Source: Acanthococcus lagerstroemiae (Eukaryota > Arthropoda > Insecta > Hemiptera > Eriococcidae). Taken from it: DNA of 64,000 nt. The notes beneath the pieces are model-generated. The model searched no databases and had not been told where the DNA came from. It worked only from the letters and a program-made list of their open reading frames with translations. Position numbers and translations under genes: made by a program. The stretch is from contig CM063111.1 of assembly GCA_031841125.1 (NCBI GenBank), forward strand, positions 44,528,955-44,592,954, read 5' to 3'. Of this stretch, positions 11,096-23,513 are shown in pieces (within the stretch, counting starts at the first letter, position 1; every line of letters begins with the position of its first letter).

Positions 11096-12625
11096 TACCC
11101 CTCTTCAAGTCTCCTATCTACAATTGAACCACATAGCTCAGAAACAACATGATCCCACAATTTTGAAAATTGGTTGCATTAATTCGCAATATTGCGAAGT
11201 CTAATTGCATTACGGCTTCGTTGTGAAAGATTAGATCTTATGGCTTGAGGCACTGTAAATAACACTGTTCACTTTGTGAGGTTGAAATGCAATAACAGAA
11301 GAAAACTGAAAACCTGAAAAAAAAACCGTCCCCTGTACATACGTTATGAGCCTGCACAACAGCAACAGTCGTGAGGTGCACCGTCTCTCTATTTCCACGG
11401 ACAGGCGAAAATAAGCACAACAGGGACATTCGTGAGGTTTCCCCAACACACTGCCCTGAAACGAATTCAGTGGTTGACACTTCATTTTATTTTATTTTAA
11501 TTTTAGCCCCTAACCTTTATTTTACAGTTATTAAGATAGAATTCAAGTTTAAATGACATCAAAAACGAATTTATTTGATCTTAGTCGCATTTTTCTACAT
11601 TCTTGACCCTAGCTTCCTACTCCCAGTACCACAATTTTGAACTTGAAATGAAACTGAATTTAGGGATTTTGAATATTCGGAATTGGGCAACCGACTGTTT
11701 TTTTTTTGTTTTGTTTTTTTGTACTTTTATAAACTTAAAGAAAAAACCATTCCTCGGAATACGAGTATCTCTTTCCCAAACCATTGGAACACATAAAAAA
11801 TTTCACTTACTTAACATCTGTGGGGGGAGGGGGCAGGCAGGTATAAGATTCCGAGAGATGGAAAACTATAAAGATCCAGGGATTCAACTGAAGGAAAAAT
11901 CAAGCCATATGAGACAAAAAAATATTTCCCTTCTATAAGGTCTATGTTGAAGTGCATTGCTTGGAAAAAGACATTTTGAATTCCGAAATGGCATTTCTAA
12001 AGCAGATAGGAAAAAAGTACAAGTAACCATTTTTATAAGGAATACTGACTCGATGATTTTTATCTGGAAACATATTTTGTAAATTCTATAATCAAGTTTC
12101 GAGATTTCTGAAGGAAAGACAATGATATAAGGTAGACGGCTCGAACTGCTGAAAAAAAAATTACTAGTAGGGTAGTAGCTACACTAGGTATGTCAGGGAA
12201 TCACCCACGGCAGTTTCTAAGTGCCACTTAGTACCTTCTTTTTCGTCAGAAATTTTTCATTTTTACCTAAACTGCAGGTACTAGATAACAAATTTTCATA
12301 ATATTTCGCTAGAATTTTCACCATTCGATCGTAGGCCTACTACATATACATGGCTTCCTGTATAGAACGTATTTTTCAAGCGAGGAAGTACTGCGAAACA
12401 TTTTAAAAAAAAATCTTGAAGAACTTAATTAAAAATAACAAAAAATGAAGCATGACACTTCTCTACATCCACACATTCAGTTTCAGAGCCAAGTAACCGA
12501 TCGATGAAATCAGAAAAGGATTTGTTCCACATTGGCAAAAACAACATCATATACACGTTTTTTAATAACCGACGAGCGTGGTAAAATTATAAGAATTCCG
12601 ACAACTGTTTTGGCATTATAATTAT
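11096..12625. other. No gene recognised
   Basis: AT-rich DNA with short open frames only. Nothing bounded by inverted or direct repeats was found. Confidence 0.45.
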
Positions 12626-12932
12626 TTAGTTGACCGGCAAATTTTCCACTGCCCGCCGCCTTGCTCTTTGCACCTTGTGAGCTACACCTGTGTCAACTGA
12701 AGCGTATATTGTTATGAAATTGTTTGAGCGTGACACACCACAGCCATTACCATTACGTCCTAACCCGGTGCAGAAATTTTGGAATAATCTTCCGCTTTTT
12801 GCTTCTTGCTCTTTCTTCGTCAATATTTCGTTATAATCTTCCCAACGAGATACAAGACATTGCGACGTAGTGGCCACACATGTGAGCCCATCATCATAAC
12901 GGGCGTCCGACGTCGACATCAGAAATCTGAAA
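12626..12932 (-). CDS. Possible orphan exon of a cysteine-containing protein
   Basis: A - strand open frame with fairly even codon composition follows a good acceptor (CTCTTGCATTTCAG, exon start near 12932). It runs about 100 codons to a TAA at 12626. It includes GLTCVATTSQCLVSRW, EQEAKSGRLFQNFC and NGNGCG; the cysteine spacing is faintly like a divergent CLIP or other disulphide domain, but I do not recognise a family. No start codon, partner exon or second copy was identified. It may equally be a chance open frame. Confidence 0.22.
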
Positions 12933-13015
12933 TGCAAGAGATTTTTCTCTTCTGGCCCGGTACCGTCTTGGGAAACGGTAAGTCCAAGGAACAATGCGAC
13001 AAATTGGGTTACCAA

Positions 13016-14380
13016 CCCGTACTCGCATGGGCGAATTAAGCAGTAAACAACGACAAATCTCGAGGATAATATTCCAGTAATGCAGTCTTTAATTTCAACA
13101 TTATTAAATCGTCAGTACAACACACATACACGTAACCTTGTAGATGCAATCTGAAAACGACCTACTGAAACGATTTTCACATGCGGTTGCTGCTGACTGA
13201 TATTAGGTCGGTGCTGATCACTGTCCTCAGATCTACGCGGCTATACCTATCCGTACTCACTTCGAAAACCTTGATAAGGAAAGCGTGCCGTATCACCTCT
13301 TCTTCAAAGTGGCAAACAACAATCCAGCTCCATCTCAACACGTAATTAAAACGTATCCGATTCTTTTATATCGCCTCTAGCTGAGCGAAAACAATGCGAT
13401 GCAGTGAATCGTCATAAATGCAATATTTTTAATGACTTCTGTTTTCGAATTACGAGTTACTTCTGATTTATCTGCGCTTGACTGCGTTTTATAATACAGG
13501 AACAGTAGGAGATGTAGAACTGTAGATACAAGCTTGTGTTTTGGAAAACGTGAATATCCTTTCTCGCATCGTCACTTTTTTGACTTCCTCATCGGTAGTC
13601 CAACAGTTTTCCTCCCCTGCGGGGCATTATTGGTGACAGAAAATAATTCACGACCCCCTAATGCTATAGATCATTTTACTGAAGCGGCAGGTGGTCGAGC
13701 CGTTTATTTTGCAACCTGGAACACTCGTCAGTCGAATTGAAAAACTGATAACCACGTATTTGCCAAAGGACATGCTCTTGATAAGTTCCACAACGAAGAT
13801 AAGCATCTCCCGATACGGTATCTAGAAAACGGTAGCAAATCGGAGACTAGTCACCCACAATGATGCTCCGTTGTTGCATAAAGTATTACACATGATAACC
13901 ATCCAGTTCACGACCACTAACACTCTCCGGTTTCCAGGGAGTCAACGTACGCCACTTCTGGTCGAACACAATATAGACAGCACAATTGCACGATTTGAAA
14001 TTCACATCCTGGATCATTAATACAAAATAATGACAGTGGTCATATTTACTATCATTTCGTTACTACAGGAAATAATACCGTTTAGTGGATGCGTGTTTCG
14101 TATTCACGAATGTCGTCTAAAGTCGGAGGGTCGCTGCCTCTGTGCCTATCTACGGTAGACCAACACATGCACGAGCATGCTTCCGGCCAATTCATCGGAA
14201 GTTGTTTACATTGATGTACATTGGGTTCGATTTTTAGACGACATACACTGACTACAGATGATCAGTGCGATAAAGCGGTCTACCGGCTGATCCGAAGAGT
14301 GGTTGATATTTTTAGCCATGATTTCTAATTTTACAAAGGTGTAGGTACCTGGAAGTCATATTAACAAGCTTGATAGATCA
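13016..14380. other. No gene recognised
   Basis: Moderately CpG-containing sequence without supported exons. Splice-like sites occur but do not bound a recognisable protein segment. Confidence 0.4.
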
Positions 14381-14605
14381 GGGTCTGGTAGGCCGAGTGG
14401 ACAGCACGCTGGTCTCGGAATCCGGAGGTCCCAGATTCGAGGCCACGTAGTGACTCGCTACATTTCGACCTAGGCCGATTTTTCGGCAAGATGAGAAAAG
14501 GGCTAAGACAGCCCTAACAGCCTCCCCGACGTTTCTGATGTAATGCTCGAAAGGGCGGATTCCAGGGCTCGGGTTGAGAGTAAATTAGAAAAGAGATCAT
14601 CTTGA
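14381..14605 (+). mobile_element. SINE family B, full copy
   Basis: The tRNA-like head has box A GGCCGAGTGG, a clover-leaf-like central TCTCGGAATCCGGAGG, and box B AGATTCGAGGCC. An unrelated body with GGCTAAGACAGCCCTAACAG follows, then the tail GGCTCGGGTTGAGAGTAAATT. The copy at 3942-4155 aligns throughout. A short direct repeat AGATCA flanks it. It is a SINE and not a tRNA gene: the acceptor stem does not pair and the homology continues far past the tRNA part. Confidence 0.82.
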
Positions 14606-16335
14606 CTATACCAAAACAATATTTTATGATTCCATCTTCGTTCTTCCTTACATGTGTGTCTTCAAATATTGTAGACTACCTCCTTACTAACAGGCCTGAA
14701 GAAAGAGAGGGGAGGTGAGTGGGTATTTTGTCATCGGGCCCGGGGAAGCGGGGGGCCTGGCAGAGAGGAAAAATCTCAGAAAAGTTATTTAGATTGTTCA
14801 TGAAGATGCCTATAAAAGGGGATGGAGATACAATTTCTACTCAACGTCTCTGAGAAAATTTCCCTCGCTAAAATTTGTTATGAGGGGAGGGGCCTCTTTT
14901 ATTTCTAGCCCCAGGCTCGGACGAGGCTCTCTACGGGGCCTGCTTACCAATTCCATTCCCATTAAAAGGTAGATCCCATAAACTGACACTCCTGATGGCA
15001 CTCTTTTATATTGTCCTAAATTATTACTTGAGCCTATGTAACAAGTGCTGTCACCTGCTCTTTTCCATTATTTTATATTTTAGACATTTCACGCTTAATT
15101 GCTCAGTTTCTCAAGCTCCATTACTCAAGATCAACTCCTTAAACAAATATAAAGTAAGAACTTTGGAGCATTTATTAATTTATAGCAGTCGGTAGATATT
15201 TGTTTATTCCTTCAATCGTATCGTTGTGGTTCTTCCAAACATTTACTCAAGATGAAACTTTTTGTCAACATAAACGGTGTAAGTATCTAAGTCCATAAAG
15301 CACCAAATTTGAAATTTGAGCAAACGCATGTACAACAGTAAGAGACATAGGCGCCGACTTCCCATCTCTTGTGTGGGTGTGCTGCAGTGCACAATCCAAA
15401 ATAACCCATGACACAATACCAGTACATAAGAGATAAAATACATAGACTCCTCCATTTTTCTATAGAAGCCCTTGAGCAGTCCTCTCTAGAAAATAATTTT
15501 TAGGCGTAGTTTAATTTTGATAATTCATAAATTGTTTAAACATAAATGTCCATAGCCATACACAATGCACATTATGATTAATGAAGGAGACATAAAAATA
15601 GCAGTAGCATTATTTTAAAGAAAACACATTTCTTCTCACGGGATTTTTATTAATAAAAGTGTTTGCCAGCTCATCTAAATTCAACTCAAAAGTTATATCT
15701 TTATTTAATGACCCAAAATCACAATTGGGACTACTCAAGTCCCTGACGGTTTTAATCAAAAGCAAACGCAAGATGAGAGGTATATGTTACCTACAGTATA
15801 AAATACAACTCTGCAATACCTATGCTATACAGTCTGGACTCTACAACTGTTTCAGTAGTTTTAGTTTGTTATCCATCAATAATCACAAGCACATATTACA
15901 TAGGTACCCAGTTCATGTTCTTCTTCTCAAGGTCAAAGTTAGTATTAAGAGTTCAGCATGATTATATTTGCTGAGTAGGTACTTCATGTCATAAAATACA
16001 CCTTTAAGAAAGACATTTTTGAACTCGTTTGCTATCAGAGTTACAGAAGCAAAACTATGATAGTACTATCCATATATCAGTAGTCAATCCAAACCCCATC
16101 TACATTATCGATTGTGATTATTCGTGACTAAGTACATATATCGAAATATTCAAAATTCGCATCACTATTATTCAGAATGAAAACACAGCTTCCTTTGACT
16201 TACAGCCTCATAAGACTGATAAGTAATATCAGTTTGAGACGGGAACTGGAGCTCAAGAACAAAGAGAAAAGTCTTGCCTTAATACCATTATTCCAAGAAT
16301 TAAAACTGGCTCGTAAGGTTTTCAGAATGTAGTCT
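14606..16335. other. No gene recognised
   Basis: AT-rich. The only repeat trace is CATAGGCGCCGACTT at about 15346-15360, identical to the left end of the hAT-type element at 45994, so it is a truncated or solo end. Confidence 0.45.
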
Positions 16336-16584
16336 GTGGCGCGTTTGACACCTCGTATGTGCAAAATAGAACTTTTACTCATCTCTTACTCATACGAGGT
16401 ATTTGGAACCAGGTTTAGAAACCCATGCACATAGGGAGGTGTTATATAGCGTCCTCTAGCGGACAACATTGTAACTAAGCACATAGGAGGAATTTTATTC
16501 GACGCGCCCGTCCGAGACGAATCCAACAATACCAATAAGTCGTTTTGGTTAAAAATGTCACATACGAGGTGTCAAACGCGCCAC
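16336..16584. mobile_element. MITE with 26-bp perfect inverted ends
   Basis: Perfect 26-bp terminal inverted repeats (16336-16361 and 16559-16584; starts GTGGCGCGTTTGACACC). The interior holds near-direct GCACATAGGAGG repeats at about 16428 and 16480. 249 bp, no ORF. No sure target duplication, so the superfamily is unassigned. Confidence 0.8.
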
Positions 16585-16933
16585 CGACGATGTGTACAAA
16601 TTATTCACAAGAAACCTTTTGAAACAGAAGTAGACTGTATCCATTTTCCGTGGTCCTGAAAAAGAGACTTACTGATAATGTAGTTTTGGGTAATCAAGTC
16701 GTTTTTTTGGAACATGTGGCACATGTGTAATGTGCGTAAACAGAAATTAGTGAATGTAATCTGCAGTATTCTCTAATTTTAGAAATTAAGATTAAAATTT
16801 GAAATTTACATAAATGCATTAAGCCATTAGCATTAGTACAGAAGTTCATTGAAATCAAGTTTGTTTTCTTACTTTTTTCAATCTAGAATTATTAGGACTT
16901 TAGATACATTTGTGCTGAAAAATTCTATCTGGG

Positions 16934-17220
16934 CAGGCGCGGATTTAAAAAAAAGGAGATGGGGGGGGTACAGTAGCGGCGATGCATATTGATTAGCTGT
17001 TGCTTATATGTTGGCAGGGGTGTGGGGGCGGGGGTGCTCCCAGGAAAATATTTTATCTAATGTGGGATCCGTAATGACGAATATATAGATGCGTTATTAT
17101 ACATTTGTGGCGTGTAATGAGGGTACAATTCATCATTTTATTCCTTTTTTTCTATTATTGCATTAAAAATTTCAACCAAGGGGGTCATGTACGCCATGGC
17201 CCCCCTTGGATCCGCCACTG
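16934..17220. mobile_element. hAT-type MITE with perfect 8-bp duplication
   Basis: Ends CAGGCGCGGAT on the left and GGATCCGCCACTG on the right, with G-run and C-run subterminal tracts. Perfect TATCTGGG flanks (16926-16933 and 17221-17228). The ends match the larger element at 48245-49639 (CAGGCGCGGATCC), so the two belong to one group. Confidence 0.85.
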
Positions 17221-17228
17221 TATCTGGG

Positions 17229-20093
17229 GTGATGACAATAATATTTAGAGATGACAGAACCAAACACAATAGGTTTTTATTCTGCTCCTTTTAATTCTTC
17301 AACACTAAGACCTTCCCAAACCGTTAAATTCAACTTTGATAGGTTTCCTTTGTTTTTTTATCAGAAAATCATAAAAATTCTACAAAAAATGACAAGATTT
17401 TCGATATAAATATATAAATAGGCAACCGTTCTTGACACCAAATCTTATCCTTGTTACCACATTCTCTGTTATCATCACTCTTATACTTTACATTTTTTGC
17501 ATATTTTACAAATTTTTTATACGTAACGTAAAATGTTCTGACGAGTAATGAAACCAACCCTGAATATTACGGCAGATTTCACTTTTTGAAATAAATTTCT
17601 CAGAACATTAACTGGGTAATTCTATAATAATGTTGACATCCTCCCCCTCCCCATATATCTCAGGGAATAAAAAAGTCACAAAAATATTTAGTACCATTGT
17701 TTGGAGGAATCATTTCTTCTATATCTTCTCCACGTTGGAAATAAATGATGTGCCTCTCTTCAGTTTGTAAAGAATCGAGGAAACATGTCTCAAATATCCA
17801 TTGAAGTGGTTGTCAGTTTTACATTTTTGGTAACATTGAAATTTTTCTGTATTCTCTTACTGCTAGCTGGGACAAACTGATAATGCAGTATTATTCTACA
17901 AGGTTAGATTAATAAGTTGGCACCATGGAATCTGAGTCGACGTCAGTAAAAATTAGTACAGCTATTTTCCAAAACAGGTCTTCCACTTTCTTGTCCTTTG
18001 TAGTGGTTAATTTTCAACCGCTCCATACACTAAGCCCGGCAATTTTTGGAATACAGACAGTGGTCAAAGTGGGTAGTATCATTCTCAGATTCACAGCCCG
18101 GTATAAAATTCGGTATCAGTTCCAATAGCTGGCTCAATTTCCGAAAATGACCCAAAAATGTGAGTTCTAATTTTAATATGTCCTCGATAGTGGATTGTGA
18201 ATTTGTTCTCAAAGTATAGTTAAAACTTGTCTAAAGACGATAAAACTTCCTAGGTAAGTAACAGAGATATCACACACATAATTACTCAATTATATTGTTG
18301 AATGCTAATGATTGAAAGTTTGTTTTCGAGGGTCGTTTTAAAAATAGATGTACGCGTTTACTGTTTGTCCATTGTAAAGGTAAACGCAATATTTGTTGTC
18401 ATTACAAATGGCAAGAGGGCATTTTTACCAGTTTGATTTTACTTATATCGTACTTTTTCCTTGCATTGTATTTTTAGATGAATCGCAGCATTCCTGAGGA
18501 ACATACCAAAAGAAATAATACTGGTTTTGTTTATACTTATCCTAAAGTGGAATATACTGATACGTTTACTTTCAATCAGATTGTAAACTTTCACCCCCTA
18601 AAAGTATTCTAAGAGTCGCGTTTTCTTTTAATGTATGCATTCCTAATTTGTGATTTTCCCTTAAACTAAAGATATAATGCTAAAATATGTATTCTTATTA
18701 ATTTTTCTGCAGTATTTTCTTCTTTATCTACCTAAATTTGCTGAAAATAACCAAGTTATTTTGATTTACTCACTAGGTCTCTATTTTTGTTATAGAATTC
18801 AGTTTAGTCCTGACATTTATATTTGAGTATATTATTAGGAATCTGTTGGTCTCATATCTTGTTTGTCCTTTTTCTTTTATATAAAGTAAAAAGACTTTTA
18901 TAAATCCATATAGTGTTAACTGTAGCTAAGAAGAAATGTCCAGTATATAATGGGTACAATGTCCATTGTAGTGGCATGTCATATTTCTGAGGCACTCCCG
19001 CTGCCCCTTGAGGAAGGTTACTGTTGTTTTAATCAAATTAATGTTGAGTATAGTGAGTACGTAATCCATTGTCGCAATGGAAGGAGATAATGAACAACGA
19101 AAGAGAAATTATTTCATCCCAGGCGTGGGTTTTGTAAAGAAATCAGAATTTTATTAGCATCAAAATCAGCCTTACAGAAGGAAGTAAGTACATGCTTAGC
19201 ATTTATTTCGCGTGCGATCGCATAGAATGTATTGACAATATTCAAAATTTATCTTACTTGATAGGCTACTCATAGAGAGATTCACAATGGCCACTTTAAT
19301 AACAAGTTCTAGTCACATACTGATACGTATCAAGGAGAAACTTCCTGTACACCATCAACGAGTTTTTTGGTGCGTCATCCTGATGCTGAATTATCCAAGA
19401 CCAGTGACAATTGTATATAAATTATGCTCATGTCTCAGAACAGCTCTCTGATAAGGTGCCTGATATTAGTGAAATTGAAGATGACGGATTCTGTTTTGGT
19501 AAGAGTACCGGCGTCGTTTATTTTTAAGAATTTTTCCCCCTGCATCGTGACGATGAGTCAACATGCGTATGCAGTAACTAAGTAGAAGAAGACAAGGGTA
19601 CACTTTCGAGCTTTTCGACAGTGATGAAGAAAAGCCTGACGAGATGTCAAATACAGAAACGCCGCCTGTGATGGCGATCGATCAGTTAAAAGCAGAGTTG
19701 GTGTTATGAATTTCAAGATCACACGTCATTTTGCGATATAAGTGGTCTCTGTTGAACCTTCTCAAACTAACGAATTATGAATAGTGTATTTGCTCATCTA
19801 TCGAAGGATTCATTTATTTTTTCAGCCGAGCCCCAGGAGCATCACTGGAATTTAGTTTATATTTAGGTTACTGTAATTTTACTTTTCTGCTTGGGATAGA
19901 GTGGGTACCAGACGTTGGGCCAATGATGCTCTACCAGAACTTAGTTTATTTTTAAGTTACCTCAGGATAATATTTTTCTTTTCTGCTTGATTTACAATTG
20001 ATTCTGCAATAAGTTAGTGTTACATTTCAGCTTATTTTAATTTGCTCCAACGATTATTATGCTATTTTTGGTATGGTGGGTACCATCAGACTT
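17229..20093. other. No gene recognised; unit duplicated around 20.0-20.5 kb
   Basis: Largely AT-rich and gene-free. From about 20030 to 20090 and again at 20460-20520 the same unit occurs (CAACGATT ... CTATTTTTGGTATGGTGGG). A short acidic coding-like trace (FDSDEEKPDEMSNTETPP) lies near 19610-19670 on +; it may be transposase debris but cannot be assigned. Confidence 0.4.
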
Positions 20094-20340
20094 GAAGGGT
20101 ACAGGAGAAAAGGTTCAATGTCACATTTTTTTGAAAATGAAGATATGGGCATCGCTGGATTCAGGATGAGGTGTAGAATCATCCTAAGCACTCATCCGCC
20201 GAAAAAACTCTATTTAAAAGGTTGAAAATAGCCGGAGAAAAAAGTATAGCACAGGGAAATACAGGTGAGTGTCAAACTTTAAAATGATTTTTCTCTAAAA
20301 CACAAAATTGTGACATTGAACCTTTTTTCCCTTGCCCTTC
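20094..20340. mobile_element. MITE with ACTT target duplication
   Basis: Inverted ends of about 32 bp: GAAGGGTACAGG...GGTTCAATGTCACA at left, and the reverse complement ending CCCTTGCCCTTC at right. ACTT directly flanks both ends (20090-20093 and 20341-20344). 247 bp, non-coding. It is inserted in the repeated unit described for 20.0-20.5 kb. Confidence 0.75.
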
Positions 20341-20639
20341 ACTTGATGCCGATGATGCTGCAACAGAATTTATAGTTATTCATTTTCAGGTTACTTTGAA
20401 ATAATTTTTAGTTATCAGTTTGATCTGCAGTTGATTCTGCACTAGGTTAGTGTCATTTTTCTGCTGATTTTAGTTTGCACCAACGATTGCCCTATTTTTG
20501 GTATGGTGGGAACCGCAGACTTGAAACGCAATTTACTTTTAGGTCATATATTCAGCGTTTGTGAGTGAATGCTGTGGCTCTCTGGGGCCACCCCCTCTGC
20601 CCATTTTCGGGAATACGCCTACATGTAGCTTTTCCAGTG

Positions 20640-21240
20640 TCATTTATTAGTAAGTGGTCATTCTCATTTTAGTTTTCCCGTCTGGCAATATCCATGTCCA
20701 TTTCCTTTTGACTTTTTTCTTGTAAAAAGTGTTTGCAGTACGCAAGTTTAATTTTTGGGCCATTTCTACTAATCTTTCCCCCCTGTCGTTTCTCTCCCCC
20801 AGACCAAATGGGCCGCAGTGTTTTGAGTTTGCCTCCCCTCCTACTGTATTCCTTCTCTTTTTGAATTGTTCCCTCCTGCTTGTCATAAAATTTATCTACA
20901 TCTACCTTCTCTGCTTCGGCTGTAGGTGCATCCACTTGCAAGATTAGAATTTTTGTATTCTCATCTATTTTCAGTTTCATTGGGCATATTCTTTAAGATA
21001 TTTTTATTTCCACAACATTATTTTCGATATTTTTGTTAATATGTAACCTTTTGTGGAACCAAAGTAGTATAGATAGTTGCCTCTCCTCCTTTCTACCAGT
21101 CTTTCCCCATATTTTCTAACTGCTGACAGTCCAGACATTGCCCCACTTAATTTTTCTATTTCCTTTTCAAATAGATATAATGTGTCATTATATAGTAATT
21201 TCCAACAGGGATTTCTAACTTTGTATTTCATCATTCCAGA
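20640..21240 (-). mobile_element. LINE apurinic-type endonuclease fragment
   Basis: The - strand, read across frames, encodes parts of a LINE endonuclease in correct order. An N-terminal part lies at 21234-21004 (FEKEIEKLSGAMSGLSAVRK, YGERLVERRRGN, GSTKGY). The middle is at about 20980-20850 (LILQVDAPTAEAE, DKFYD). The C-terminal part is at 20830-20650 (FGLGERNDRGERLVEMAQKL, ANTFYKKKVKRKWTWILPDG). Frameshifts separate the parts, so it is a dead copy. The same protein type occurs at 29560-30530 (+). Confidence 0.85.
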
Positions 21241-21639
21241 TTATGCTGTAGCGAAACCGTCTTCAGCTCAAGGCAAACATATTGTCCTGGAGTAGATTCG
21301 GAATTCGCATAGCACGAGAGAAAGATTCCATGAGCACGAAGCCAAAAGAAGTTGTGAGAATTGCTCAAAGGAAATTGTAAAAAATAATATTATGTTCAAA
21401 AATGATGCTGATAATAATAGTAATAACTATACAAGTAATAATTGTATATGTGAATGATAATAACATGTAGATACAGTAGTCATATGCTATTGAATTTTTA
21501 TTTTTCTGCGTTTCTTGTCTAATTTGTAATAAATTGCCTTAATTCAGTATGATTATGAAGGTTCTCTTAGAGAAAATAGTGTTTCTGTATCCCAGAAGCC
21601 CCAGAAGGCATGTGTGGCCGATGACTGGAATGATATTCA

Positions 21640-21810
21640 CAACCAAGTGGAAAAACGTACACGCAGTTTTGTTGCAGCACTATGGTTACGCAACTACGCA
21701 ACGAATACGCGAAGTCCCTTCGCAACCCAGTGGAAAAACGTACACGCAGTATTGTTGCAGCGCTGTGGTGACGCAACTACGCAACGAATACGCAAAGTCC
21801 CTAAAAAGCC
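21640..21810. repeat. 83-bp tandem duplication
   Basis: Two near-identical copies with an 83-bp period. GTGGAAAAACGTACACGCAG begins at 21647 and again at 21730; both units continue GTTGCAGC...CGCAACTACGCAACGAATACGC. The surrounding 21.6-22.1 kb is CpG-richer than its neighbours and holds an open frame of 162 codons, but that frame crosses the duplication and resembles no protein. Confidence 0.8.
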
Positions 21811-22429
21811 CCTCGAGCGAAGTGGAGAAGTAGTGGAGCTGCAGCTACTTCGCCCCTACGTAAATTTACACTGCTGTGGTGAGATCTACGCACAGGCAGT
21901 CCGTAACTCTGCGCAGCTACTATTTTTACATGTGTTTTTAGTGGAGACTTCCACAGCGTTACCACAGTTTTCGAGTGGTGGGTGCCGCAACTATTTTCCC
22001 GTTTTAGTGGTGGAATGTTCAGCGGGTAAAACTATTGTAGGGAGAGCATATCAATGTTATCAATCAAAAAGTTTTAAAAACTCACTCCAAAGTGAAGAAT
22101 AAAAAAAAAAAGGTGAAGTACCTATCAACATTCTTATAGAATTACCCAACTGCGAATTCATGTAAGTATTTTCTAAGACAAAAATAACACACAGAGAGTT
22201 TGGTAATATGTATAGTGACGGCTGTATGTTATTTTCAAACTTGATCCTATCATAGGTTAGTTAACCAAATGCTTTTGGCTTCAATCACCAATAGTAGTTG
22301 CCAGGCTCCAGCTTACTCATATTCTGTTTACTTTTAATTACCGCATTTATATGTATAGCGTGTGTACCTGCACACTATACACCCCTAGCATAAACGTTAT
22401 CAACAAGACGGACTTTTATAACGCACCAC

Positions 22430-22910
22430 AAAGCAGGGTTGGGAAAGCCGAAACTGAATCCGAATTAGAACCTCGAAGTTTAAGAAATTGTGCTATCTCT
22501 GAAGCCGAATTTGAAGCTAAGTGTAATCACCTTGAGAGGGAAAAGCCGAAACTGTAGTTCATACCAACAATTTTACTGAAGCTGAAACAAAGCCGTAATG
22601 TATCAGATTTTAATGGCTTCGGTTTCGGCTTAATGCCATATTGTCGTGATCCGTGACACGGGATTTTGACATATATCCACTTGAAAATGTCCCGGAAAAA
22701 GCACCTAAAGCTCGCTGGTACTAGGGTCACTTCTCAGGATCAGTATTTAGATGACGAGAAGTCGAAGCTGAATCCGAAACTGAAGCTGAAGTAATCATAT
22801 CAGTGAAGCTGTATCCGAAACCAAAAGTACAACATGAACATTTCTAAAGCCGAAATCGAATCTGAAAGACCCTTCCAGCTTGCAAGTAAGCTGAATCCGA
22901 ATCGAAGTTC
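22430..22910. repeat. Degenerate GAAGCCGAA-type repeat cluster
   Basis: Many scattered variants of AAGCCGAAACTGAATCCGAA on + and of its complement (GGCTTCGGTTTCGGCTT near 22615), over about 480 bp. A related motif recurs in the repeats at 3175-3310 and 25245-25410. The function is unknown; it looks like the decayed interior of a transposon. Confidence 0.55.
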
Positions 22911-23038
22911 ATAAGTTTCGGCTTTCCCATGATGCCACAAAGGCATTTGGTAGTTCCATCAAGGTAACAAAAGCCAAATTGTAGAAAATATACATGAACC
23001 TATGCATGAATGGAACTACTAGCATAATTTGATTTTGC

Positions 23039-23513
23039 AATAGGGCTTTTTCAGTACTCCATATTGCATATACTTGTTTGCCTCTCCTGTTATCAATTTG
23101 GTAGTGTATGATAACAGATTTTGATGCAGGAAACGGGCCCAATACTTGAAAACGCCGGAGATCAGAATTTTTTGAGAATGTTTGAATTCCATTGGCAACG
23201 CAAACGTTGCTGAATTGCGTTGCCGAAAGTGTAAGCCGAAAATTGAACTGTTATTCAATGAAATCAATGATCATAGATAAGACCATGAGGAATGATCAAA
23301 AAACCAAAATTTCGAACTAAAAGTATATATAAAGAACAGAGAAGATAGACGAAAGGTATCATAAAAGGTACGACACGAAAGACGAAACTCAAATCTCACT
23401 GGTACGACCATAATACTACGAAATTATAATTATGTCCTTATCATACACTACCAACTTGATAACAGGACAGGCGAATAAGTATATGCAATATGGAGTACTG
23501 GAAAAGCCCTATT
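23039..23513. mobile_element. Foldback MITE with about 76-bp inverted ends
   Basis: Left arm 23039-23115 (AATAGGGCTTTTTCAGTACT...) and right arm 23438-23513 are reverse complements with few mismatches. The interior is non-coding. A clear target duplication was not identified. Confidence 0.82.

Noticed and set aside
14381..14450. Possible tRNA-Leu/Ser-like gene
   Set aside because: Same reasoning: head of SINE family B, three copies with a shared non-tRNA body.
21614..22102. 162-codon frame on +
   Set aside because: Crosses an 83-bp tandem duplication whose period is not a multiple of 3, has no recognisable domain and uses composition of the repeat.
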